NCBI GenBank assembly: GCA_037179385.1
Contig: CM074179.1
Coordinates: 74,513,719-74,577,718, forward strand
Source: Holothuria scabra
Taxonomy: Eukaryota > Echinodermata > Holothuroidea > Aspidochirotida > Holothuriidae
DNA length: 64,000 nt
Direction of reading: 5' to 3'
How positions within the stretch are numbered: position 1 is the first letter of the stretch; every line of letters starts with the position of its first letter. Position numbers and translations under genes: made by a program. Shown piece after piece: positions 38,901 through 51,470 of the stretch. Below the pieces are notes generated by a model that saw only the letters and a list, made by a program, of their open reading frames with translations, was not told the origin of the DNA and made no database searches.

Positions 38901-41900
38901 GACATCTCAACAGAAAGGTGTAACCTTGGCTATTAGTGGTGGTCCTTTTGTATTTGTTTTTTGGTGTATTGCCCTTCCCAATGACTATGATGTCCTTGAA
39001 AATTAACAAAAAATGGGAACCCTATTAATCCAGAAATTAAAAAGAGTTGTAATTTGCCTTAAATTGTCTGTTTGTAGGAACACCACATAACAGAGTACAA
39101 GTCAAGTGTCCTTTGTTTGATACACAGTAGATGCTATTACGCTTGTTTTGATTACCTGAGCAACAGTACTTTCTGAAAAACAAGCCTTACTGAGAGGGCT
39201 AAATAAGTGTCAGACACTATCTCTAGACAGGTAGGAAATGGTTAAATCCATTGAGCTGTGTGATTCAATGAGAAAACCCCTCAGGACACTGTGGCAGTCA
39301 AATGTGATAAATTAGGTAACATAACAGTGACCAGTAATTTTCACAGACTCTGGTGGGTCAGTTACAAATTGGTTCATTCAATTAGACAATCTCAGTTCAA
39401 GAATGCTGAAGGGTATTTGATCCAAATGATCAGTTATTTAGTTCGTTTTTATTAAACTAATTACTCGTGGTGTATTTAATTATCTAGTTCCCACTTACAT
39501 GTCCTTATGAGGACAGTGGCACAAGGTTTGTCTGTATTTTTAACAATCTTTGATACTAAATTTAATGTTATCTTCATTTTTTCTTTAGGGTTATGGAAGA
39601 AACAATGTTTGTATGCTCTAAAAGAAATTTTGAGCATCATACAGAGCACTTGATCTGTTAAAAGTTTACACTTATGAAGTTCCCCACTGAACAATTCCTC
39701 TGTTTTGTGGACATGGAAGCTTTTTTCAATATGTTCAGACTATGTCCCCAAATAACCATCATACAGCCTTTGTTTAACCCATATGTTCCAGACACTGCTA
39801 GAAACGTCGGCTTTAGAGAAGGAAATATATTTCATGAAAATCTATAGGCCGAGATACTTATGGCAAAATCAGCATACCTATGACAAAGATAAATTAACTA
39901 ACATGTTAGCCTGATGAACAGTTTTTTCCTTTTTAACTTTTTCAGATTTTGTTCTACCCACTTACTCTTATGCATATTAATACTGGCACTAAATGTTATA
40001 GGGCAAAACTTCAAACCAAAATCAACATAAATACTGTACCAAATGAACTTTTATGCACTTTAGACATTCTTAATACAGTGAGATTGCTTCAGTACATATT
40101 TTGAAATAACCCAACTTGATCATTTACAAAATGAAGTGGATTCCAAAAGCTTGCCTATGCATCTAACATTACCCATGCCATCCAAAACTCTTAACCCTAT
40201 GCACTAATGAATATTAACCCTAACAGTTACCCTTTTTGAGATAAAGTATGCGCAAGGTTTAACCTCTGATGGTCCTAAATGACCTTTGACCTCCAGTAAA
40301 AACAATAGGGATCATCTACTCAATATGGCCAATCCACATGCTAAGTATAAGATCCCTCACAGTTACCCTTCTTGAGATATACTGTTTACAAAGTTTTGAT
40401 GTTTTGACCTCTGGTGACCCCATATGACCTTTGACCTCCACCAAAAACAATAGGGATCATCTACTTAACATGGACAATCCACATGCTATGTATAACAGCC
40501 CTCACAGTTACCCTTCTTGAGATACACTGTTTACAAGGTTTTGACCTTTTTACCTATGGTGACCCCAAATGACCTTTGATCTCCACCAAAAACTATAGGG
40601 ATCATTTACTTAATATGGGCAATCTGCATGGTAAGTATGAGATCAGTCACATTTTTCCTTCTGGAGATATCGTGTTTACAAGCAATTTTCAAGGTATTTA
40701 CCATTTGACCCCTAGTGACCCCAAATGACCTTTGACCTCCACCAAAAACAAAGGGGATCTTCTACTTAATGTGGGCAATCTACATGCCAAGTTTGAGATC
40801 TGTCAGAGTTACCCTTCTTGAGATATCGTGTTTACAAGCGGGCGTCTCACACACACATACACACACACACCTACACACACACGACATCACCATCGCATAG
40901 ATTCCTTGCCTGCCTTCGGCAAGGAATCAAAAACCACTCATTTTAAGCCATATCATAACCAAAAGTGACCATGAGGTCTCGTTTCCGTCTACATGACTCA
41001 CTCTACATAAAGAGTTCAATTGTAGGGCAAATCACTCACTGAGGATCAAGAAACATTGAACGAGAGAACTGCCCCTCAAAAATGAGAAGCGTGCCTAAGG
41101 TACTGTCCATGACGTCATAGACAGAACAAATACCTGTGTATTTTTTCATGACACCCCTAAAGAATGGACACTAGCGACGGCCCTAAACTCACGTTTATAT
41201 TTGCGAAAATGAAAAAATCGCCCTAACTGAGGGTCATATAACCGCGATTAATTAGTTCGGGAGATAACCGCTTTCGGGGGAAAACAATTTTCACCCAATT
41301 GAGAGAATATTTTGCTATGGGTGGCGCCATTTTCAAATATCTCCTATGTTGCATTGCGATCCTACCACACAATTCAACGGAGATAACGTTCAAAACAACC
41401 TTTCAATTTTTATCGATTTAGGAAAGACAAATTTGGGCATATTTAAAATCTCCGTTGATAGGGGAATAAAAAACTTTGTCATTTTCGGTTGTTCACCGGG
41501 CCGATTTTGAGATATTGATTTATTTTACTACGTTCCTTGTCCTTAGCTTAATAAATAGACTCGACACAGATGCAAGTTTTGTGCACTATTTTTCGATTGA
41601 AGATGTGTACAAGTGGATTGTGCCAGCATTTGTAGTTGTAAATGCGTTCTTGAGGGTCCCTTGTGGTTTCGTCCTTTGCACTCTAAAAATGATTACCCAA
41701 CCTGAGCAAAAATTTTCCAACCGTTGGTTCTATATGCCTCCTGACCGGAATTGGGTAAAAAAATGCCCAACTCGGTTGGTTAAGTGTTTTAATCATTAGT
41801 TTGGCAAAAGAAATTACCCAACCATTTCACCCAGCTAATTTGCCCAACAAATGGTTAAAATTTGTACCAACACGTTTGTCCAACAGCTGTACTGTTGGGT

Positions 41901-44900
41901 GCCTGTTTGGATTTCAGTGTAACCTGATATATAATTATATGATTTGGATAAGACGGAGATTTAACAAAGTACCCTAACACATAAACCGTTTGTCCTCCAA
42001 GAGTGGTTGGGGGCACCAGCGACGATGCACTTGGTAAATAAACAGTGAAGTGTGTAGTTTAAAGTAACAAACTCAATCGTTAACTTTGTATTTCTTCTCC
42101 CATTGATTACGAAGCAATGGGAACTTTTTTTTCTATGCGACCATTGCTCTGTAATTACTTTCGTCCAGATTTTTACTGCTATTCTACCGTTAGCTTTTTA
42201 TTTACCAAGTACAACGTTATTCAACCATGAGATCTTATAATTAACCACTTATATTACAATAATTATCTGTAAAACTTAACTGATCTCTAACTAATCATCT
42301 GACTGGTCTGTCAATTACATTTTACCCAACTGCTGGGTACTTTAAAACTTGCCCAACACCTTCTACCAACACCTGGATTTTACCAACCTTAATTTGCCCA
42401 ACAATATGGGTTTACCCATTTGTTGGGCAATAATTTGCCCATGTTGGGCATTTTGTATTTTGCCCAACGCTTTTTACCCAACATGTTTTAGAGTGTGTGT
42501 CTTAACTATGATGTCACAATTACATGCTACACATACAAATCGATGGCCGTGAAGAGGTAGACACTAAGTGCTCATAAATATTCATACCGTTGAGACGGTC
42601 ACATTTTCCCCCCAATCTGGGGAAAATATATTTCCCCCGAAATCGGTTATCTCCCGGACGGCATTAGCACATGATTATACACAATCGAAAGGTTTCTGCA
42701 AGCGATATATAAGCGTCCAACTCGTGTACATCTGTAGAGATAGATAGCGTTAACCTCCGGAAGTGCATGATGATGCCCTTTCTGTTTGCAAATTTCGTTA
42801 GTGAATGACGTCCACAGAAGCATATCGTAACTTTTACGCAAACTTTTTTCGCCCATGTATAAGACAAACTGTCACACTTAAATAAAATTCCATGCTATGA
42901 TTGCAAAGAACTAACGGTTTTTCAGAGTTTTTAAAGAATCAGGTAAGCATGATAATAAATCGGTACATTCGCCTTTTAAATGAATATTTTTAAATACTAC
43001 TTATTTTATCGGCTTTGCAAGGATAATCTGCATTGAGTGAATTATTAAACGGATTTTTCTTCAAAATATTGCCCTTTGCAATTAATTTAAAGGTGTATTC
43101 TGGTGAATTATTTGAAGAACCTAAAAATCAAGGCATTTCTTTTCTGTTAATTGTTGAAAATTTCATCTCGATAGCATGTTATGTGTAGGAGTTATGACAT
43201 TTGAAAGAAACTATTCAAACCACACTAACACATTGCATTGAGGGAAATTTGTGATATCATACCGGCAGGTGAATTGAGCATCTTTGTATTTTTTTATAAT
43301 TTTCACACTTGCAAATGAAATACACAGACATTTTTTGTGGTCACAAAGTTTTCAGCTCAAACTATCTTATTCAATGTTTCACTGGTGTGAAGTTTCGAGG
43401 TCAAGTTAATAACTTCGATTTTAAAGAACACCAACAGGTTTGGAAATAACCTGTCGGTATGGCTTTGAAGCAACTGGAAGTCCTTTTTTTTGTCAAAGAT
43501 AACCCATGTTAAAACAGGAATATTGTGAGTTATGAGCAAGCTATAGGCGTGGGGGTTTGAAGGGCTTGCGCCAAAAAAATAAAGTCCCTTTTAATTGAGA
43601 CCCTACGAAATTGACACAGGACTGTTCCTTTCATTGCGAAATTTACTTTCTGTGTAAACTTTCTACTTTTCTAGGTTTACATTTTGTCAACTTTAACCCC
43701 ATAAGGTTTTTTTTTCTGAGCTAAGTTAATGAAAAGACAGTTTTGCGGTTAATGGGCATTTTGTAAGAATGTGAGATTGTGTGTTTGTGACATCAACTTT
43801 TCATGTTTTATAACATGTTGGTCATTTCATATTGGAATATGAAAAATATGATCAGATTCGAAAAGATCACTTCCTCACCTGCAATAGTTTGGGATTTTGC
43901 CCCCGATCCACGACAATTCAATGTTCTAATACCGTGGAGGGTAACATTCCTTGCGACTCCGTACGTTTTTCCACCAACTGTTCCTGCACAGTGCGTTCCA
44001 TGACCATGGCAGTCAATACTGCTCTGATGAGGATGAAGAAAAATGCCATTGCTCTTAGGTAAAGGTAACATGATAATGAGCGTTATGCAACTGTGCCAGC
44101 CTTGTAGGAAGTCGAATTCCTATGCATATCACAATTTCAACGTTTTGTATATTATTTAGAGCTGAAGCTGTTTTACTTTTTTCTTTTTGTTTTTGTGTTT
44201 TGTGCGTGACACTGTGTATAATGTGTGTTATAGCTCACCTTACAGGTCACGTGCAAGAACTCTCCAGGTAGACTACTGCAATTTCCCCGATGAAGGGATA
44301 CAGGCCTACAGCCCTTTCGTAAAAGGTGTGGAGTGAAAATAGAGAAACCGGGATCGGGGTTAGACTCGATTTTGAGCTTTGTTGTACTCAGGAATCGTAA
44401 GGTCGGGGCCTGACTGTGAATTTTCAAAATATATGTGTTCTATTTACTCCAACACAATCCTGGCTAAATTTTAACGCGAATCCTGGTTAAACTAACTCAA
44501 ATCCTCGTTGTTTTGCCAAAATTTGTTATTTTAACCAGGATTTGCGTTAAAATTTAACCAGGATTGTGTTGGAGTTGATAGAACACCAATCCTGGTTAAA
44601 TTTAACCCCGGTGTTTTAAGAGTGTAATGTCTTGTGAGAAGGAAGAGAAGGGTCAGCCTAATTATTATGCTCTCATTAATACTCTCCTATATAACCGTTT
44701 ATAGCTAATTTTTGCATGTTTATTATTGATGATGTGGCGGAACAGGGAGTGGGGGTCTTGGATCCGCGTCTGGTTTAAGGTATATTTGTTATGATCACTA
44801 CACCATTAGATCATTTGAAATCCAAAGATAAATCTGCTGAAATGTGTACTTTCTCTAAGTTAACATTATATGTCCATCCTCAGGGCGCTCTTTTGAAAAC

Positions 44901-46931
44901 CACAAAATATAAGAGATTTGGGCCCTCTCCAAATGTTTCCATTGCTATTTTGATAACACCAGTAAAGTTAAATAATTGTATGTGTGCGGATCCATTGCAC
45001 GGAGTAGAAGAGAGCAGCCGTTACATGGGAGTTTTCAGGAAGGAAATCAGACATCTTTAATCTCACTGATGCAGTGTTCGTTTCTAGTGTTATTGTGTCT
45101 TTTCCCCCACATCTTTTCCATCACAATTCCTAGAGCAACTAAGATTAGCAATGCATGTTCAAAGTGACAATTAGAAGACGCACCATTACGTTGGTTTGTG
45201 TAACTTTTTCTTGCCAGTCGTCCCGTAAAAGATTGAATACATTGTATTCCTTTTCATTATTATGTTTGGGTAAGTTATACCAAACACAATTTGATTCAGG
45301 GTGATGGAACATTCTTCACCAAACTAACTTTTCAAATACATTTCTTAAAGATGAGGCCATTTGTTTAAGACTGTTAGAAATATTAAAGAAATGAACAATG
45401 TTCCTTGAAGATGGCATAACGGAATTTCGAATTTTCACTTAAATGGCTCACCTACTTTACCCGTTTGTGGAATGAATGGAAATTGGCGGCAAAAAACCCC
45501 AATGGAAAGTAGGACGATTTTGATCATTTTTGTTAATTTCGTCCTACTCATTCTGGAAGGTCTTGTTGAGAAAGCTGGCTATTTTTGTTTTTGTTTTTGT
45601 TTTTCTTAACTGTTTTAAATATTTATGTTATCCAAAACCTCGATGGTCCAGTACTGCACAGAACCGTCCAATCGTATTTACGCTGGGCTCTTCACGGCAA
45701 GTATGGATAATCGACTTTGTCGAAGGACTACTTGCACAAGAGAGCACATCATCGTTAAAAAGGGCAAGTAAAAAAAAGACACAAAAACGAAAACCTAACA
45801 ATAGAAATAAATGGAACTGTCGATCAATTAATGGCGCATAATAAACTAAACCTGCCATAGACAAGTACCTTTTGTGTGATGATTTTGTGTGTTGTGCATC
45901 CATCCTTACCGCTCTCTTCCTTAACCAAGACAGATGTAGACGCATATGATATGCCACATATTGTCATTCAAATATTTAAAAAGAGTACCTTCATATCGCA
46001 ATCATTCCCCTTTTTTTCATTCTTTCACTCTGCCCTATATACAACACCGTGTTTACAAAGCTGTTGCTTTACTATATTTCATTACAACTTTTTTCGGGAA
46101 TCTTTAGAACTTAATGTTTTATTCTTACCTAACGCTACTATTCTATATATTAGATATGCGGTTATTTCAATTCATCCCTTCTTAGATATCGTGATTACAA
46201 ACAGTATCCGGGTTTTTTAAATTGCAATATGTGGTAACCTCGTATGGATTTTGATCTTCATAAGAGTACTCAGAATCTTTTAATGGTAAAGTCGAAAACT
46301 ACCTACCAAATTGTATACCGTACCGTGGTAAAAAGTTTTGGTTATTGATTTTTGTCACTAGAAAACATTTTCCTTTCTCCTAAATCGAAACAACAAAAAG
46401 GAGACTTACCATTCGATGATTTCTTCAAGAAAGATACCTTAGTACAACTACCACTCATTCAATCCTCTACTCATTACCTACCCAGAACATCAGACCGACC
46501 CACCAACCCACCTTCTCTTTTACTTAAACCTCGTTCACCCTCACGAGCTCACGCATCCATCCATTCAACGCTTAAATAATCACAAAATCGTTTTTTTTTT
46601 TTTTATTTATTTTTTTATCTAAGACAATAAGTCGACCTACAACCATCTCACAAACATTCATCAAAAACAACCTGAATCTTTTTCTGGTATTGCAATATTG
46701 ACTTTGGTCGAGGATGAAATCCTAAAAACAAAAATAGTTACTTTGTTTAAAGGAGTGGCATAGTCGGCTGACGCTTCTGCTATTGCACGACCTTCGAATT
46801 CCTCGTGCTCAGGATTGATACCGGTATCAATGACGTAGACATGGACGTTATTTCCATTACCTGTAAAAATAATACAAAAAACCTCATACATTCAAATTAA
46901 CATAGGCTATACATACACACACGAACACACC

Positions 46932-46963
<32 letters not shown>

Positions 46964-48150
46964 TTTGCTCTAATAACGTAACATTTACTCTGATAACGCT
47001 GATTGCATCCACACTTCCAATCAATTTTTCAATTCCTTTGTGTAAAATCCATCAGTAGGTCTCTATCTTAGACAATAAAGCATTTAATTGTAATTCGGAC
47101 CGTATCGCCCTGGTCCTACCCGTCCACCCTTCCGTGCAACCCATTAAAGCGCTTCATTATTAAAAAATTCAAAATCATCATGTCTGACCCCACCACTAAG
47201 TCCATCTTCATTCAACCCCCTTTTGTTGCCTTCAAAAGAAATCGCAGCATTGGTGACAATTTGGTCAGATCTTCCCACCCCCGCCTACACCTGTCCCGAA
47301 GCTTAGGACTTTCCTTTGTAAACACAAAAGGTGTGACACCTGGCCTGTTGTCTCTGGATACCAACTCTTATCTATTCAAGAACCCTCTCATGTGTTCAAA
47401 GTAATAGACCATTTTACATGCATTTCTACCAATGTTAATTACATTTTAAGTTGTAAACTCTGCAAAATTCTGCGTGTTGGTGAAACCAAACGGAGGCTAG
47501 CCGATAGAATGACTGAAAACCTCCGATCTATTAAACTTAATCTGTCCGGCTGTTCTGTAGCTGCCCAATTTAATCCGCCCTCTCTGTGTACTATAAAAGA
47601 TTTTTGGTCACCGACGGCCACATTTACCGGTAAAGGAACCAATTTTGATCGTCTCTACACTGAAAACCGTCTTATCCTCAGACTTTCACTCTTCACCCCA
47701 TGACCTTAATTCCAAAATAAAGTCACTGCTTGAATGATTTAAATCTTGATGATTTCAGTTGACTTTCTGTTACCGTGTTGAAGGGTATGTAACCCAAAAC
47801 GTCGTAATTTCTGGGTAGAAAAAACACGCTTGATTCTAATGCACTGAGAAAACACAACAGACTTTTTCAAACTTAAGTGTTAGGAGCTCTTGAAATTGAG
47901 GTAGCCATGGGTATCAGTTGGTTTACAATAGTTTTATAGCTATCGAACCATTGTTAAGCTTAACTAGTACGTAAGGAAAGGAATTTTCTTGGCAGACAAA
48001 TCAAATGTGAACTTAATAGAAGGATGAAAAGCATTGCAAAATGATACAAAAGAACATAAGTTGGGTAGGCCATGAAGCCAAATGAAAACATGTCAATATA
48101 CTGTATCTATGAAATTGCAAAGGCTGTACAGGGTAGTCTGTCAGCATTTT

Positions 48151-48248
<98 letters not shown>

Positions 48249-49313
48249 GTGATATAGTCATATTTGGCAGGCAGGAAGGCACACAGGAAGGCACACAGAC
48301 AGACAGACAGAAAGACAGACAGACGGCCGGTAAACACGGAGAAACAGAAAACCAGACAGAAGGACCAATTGTCATAATCATACCTTGCCTAGTAATATGC
48401 AAATTCATACTATGATAGTTAATCCGAAGCAACCGAAATGAACGTAGGCAGTGGTGGACGCAGGATTTTGACTAAACTACAAATTGTGGAAGGACTAGCT
48501 AATGGAGACACAACATCAATTGGTACAGTACGCACTGGAAATTTTTCGCCGACAATGAGTACCACATTACGAAAAATAGTCTCTCTCTCCATGCTTTTTA
48601 AACTGATTTTTTTTTATTTCTTTAGACCCAATGATACCCCTATGTAATTGCGGCTGAAATGCGTTTTGAATAATTAAATGTTCGGTGAAATTATGAGTGA
48701 ACAGCCCATTCGTTTCAAAAAGAACAACAAAATCGAAGAGCCAGTCTTGAGCTAACTGCAACTTATCCCATGTTTTCAATAAAGATTCATGCTGTGCAAA
48801 AGGTTAAGATAATATTTTATGTAAAACAAACAACTACAGAAGCTTTTATCTCTCTCCTTTACTGTCATTAAAGAGACGATTGTTTGACCATTGCAATTCA
48901 TGCCCTCACCTCTTGGGTTATATTGGTCATCGAGAGTTTTATCGCGCTGGTCCACGCGGTCCAGTCCCCACGACCCTACCGTGTTCGCATAAACCATTCC
49001 GTCTTCTTCGACGTAGCTAACACTGTTAAGTTTACGGATCTGCAAGTTGTTACAAAAATAAAGCCAAATTATAAATCGGTCAGAGGGAAAACAAACGTAG
49101 GATTGTTGTCCACAGACAAAAATGGGTTATGCCCTTACCTTACCTTACCTCCGGGGTAGAGGACCTCGAAATACTAGACTACGTTTCTTGTATTATGTTG
49201 GTATTTGAGGCACTCTCACTCATGATATGGGGGCACGTGATACATGCTTATTTACTTGTATTTCCTTACACCAACCCACAATACCCACTGTGATATATAT
49301 ATATATATATATG

Positions 49314-49412
<99 letters not shown>

Positions 49413-49930
49413 TGCTACATGCGGGCTAAGGTGGACATGCTTTAAAAAGGGTACTTTGGTGGACATATTATCATGGCACTATGGTAGATGTATTATGCAC
49501 CATTCAGACATGTAAGAGTGATACTGCATGGTGTTTAGTACCACTATGGCATGTCTCCAGTACTCCAGTGAGGCTGCTTTTAAGTCCCATGTTGTATTTG
49601 AGATATAATGCTGGCTTCACATAAAATCGTGTCCACTTAAGGTGTGTCACCTTTATTTGAAGTCCGCAAATTGACCCAATACGAAACAGGCAACATATAT
49701 ATCATGCTGATTTCAACCACTGATGCCTACTGAGGGAGTGATTGAATCGGGTTCATTTGTTGACACAAAATAGATGGCGCTCTGTATTATTAGAAGTTAT
49801 ACGTTGGAGTCACTCACTCTCCAGAAAATACTCTTCCGAGAGGCCTGAACAATACGTGGACACGAAAATGTCCACTTAATGTCAAAGTCTACGATTTGAC
49901 TCAATTTTACAATTTTACATGCGCAATGTC

Positions 49931-49979
<49 letters not shown>

Positions 49980-49981
49980 TA

Positions 49982-50059
<78 letters not shown>

Positions 50060-50487
50060 TATATTTATATATATAAAGTAAATATGTAAATAATTGGAAA
50101 TAAATAGGAAACGATTGCTTTTCCCTGAGCATCGTATAAAGTGAAAAGAATAAATGAAATCAACCTCAGCGAAAAATTGACCACCCTCACTGGGACTCGA
50201 ACCCAGACCTCCTGCTTTACGTGCAGGTGCCTTAACCAATTAGACTATGAAGCCGGTCTTGGCTGCTCTCATCACAGAAAGATGACAATCTCTCACTGAG
50301 GGGGCGCTATACAGAGCAGTGGACGCCTCGTCCTTTTTCGACTCTGTTTGCACCGATAAGCAATCGTTTCCTATTTATTTCCAATTATTTACATATTTAC
50401 TTTACAGTACACTTTCAATCACCCGGTCTCCGGGCTTATCGGTGCAAACAGATAATATATATATATAATATATATACAGATATATAT

Positions 50488-50585
<98 letters not shown>

Positions 50586-51404
50586 AACGAACTTGGGGTG
50601 GGGGTTTTGACGGTAGCATTATGATCTGCAGGGTGGGATTCTTGGCCTAAAGGTGTTGTATTTTGATCGAGCAATAAAGACAGAGCGGCAAGAAGAGAAC
50701 AAAAAGATGACGAAGAAACACATGCGGCGTTGTTGTAAGATGCACCATGATTGTAATAAAACTGTAAAATGAAATCAATGCATAAAACTCTCCAAGGCTA
50801 AATATTGCACAAATATAACCGTTGAAGCTACAGGCCGACGACTGAAGGGCATCAAACACCTGCCGCCAGACCTGGAATAGCTTTCTTGAGAGGATCCTTT
50901 TCTTTTACTGCCTTGGAGAGAACTGACCTAAAGCTACTCACTCATTCTACATTTAAACTCAAAATACACAATACAACGAAATATGCACTACTTTTTACAG
51001 TCAAAGGAGATCACAACAAAAATAAATATGCATGAAATGAACACAATAAACACCTGTGCCCCAAACCAAAGAACCCTATCTTTGGCACTCACGGATTACT
51101 AAAAACATGTACTTAAATAAATCCTAAAAGCAACACATAATAGAAAATATCCATGTAACACTTTTAATCCCAATAACTACAATGCCATACTAAGCTCTCC
51201 CGTATATCCTTTTATGCACACAACAACATTACATCATATTGCGTAAGCAGCTACATAATATTGCATAACGTGGCGGATCATCACATATAATCTCTAATAC
51301 AGGTACAAAAGCAAAATCATCCCTTCATAATGGAAAGGGGCTTTGCGGAGCAGCTCCACATAATCCTTGGAGCTCCGCATAATCTTTTACTGGTTCCGAA
51401 CACC

Positions 51405-51470
<66 letters not shown>

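Larger units (their letters stand above)
29825..39437. repeat. 9.6-kb duplicated block, copy 2 (within subtilase intron 5)
   Basis: Second copy of the block at 1-9653, in direct orientation, starting about 290 bp from exon 6 and lying wholly in intron 5. It can be followed to at least 39437, where copy 1 runs into Ns. Copy 2 keeps some symmetrical structures that are damaged in copy 1, for example the hairpin at 36620-36656. It contains no recognised gene. Confidence 0.95.
29534..43878 (-). other. Subtilase intron 5 (14.3 kb)
   Basis: At least three times the length of any other intron of the gene. It contains copy 2 of the 9.6-kb block, the Helentron/HINE-like element, the TIR element at 41258-42656 and its nested mini-element. 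From 42660 to 43878 I see only AT-rich non-coding sequence. Confidence 0.85.
46861..48909 (-). other. Subtilase intron 3 (2.0 kb)
   Basis: Contains an AC array (46911-46963), the plus-strand Penelope-like relic (47098-47804), a TA array (48154-48243) and a GACA-type array (48267-48328). Confidence 0.8.

Noticed and set aside
40848..40885. CRISPR-like or regulatory array at the AC tract and hairpin
   Set aside because: Simple AC microsatellite followed by a single hairpin; there are no regularly spaced unique spacers and this is a eukaryotic genome.
46352..46579. 75-residue Pro/Ser-rich frame before the Penelope-like relic
   Set aside because: Composition follows a C/T-rich stretch; it does not align with the N-terminal part of Penelope-like proteins.
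50183..50254. Functional tRNA gene
   Set aside because: The B box is perfect but the acceptor stem is badly paired and the anticodon loop lacks the invariant U, so a SINE head is more likely.
48072..50674. Tyr/Ile-rich frames through TA tracts
   Set aside because: Alternating TA has no stop in these frames; they reflect microsatellites only.
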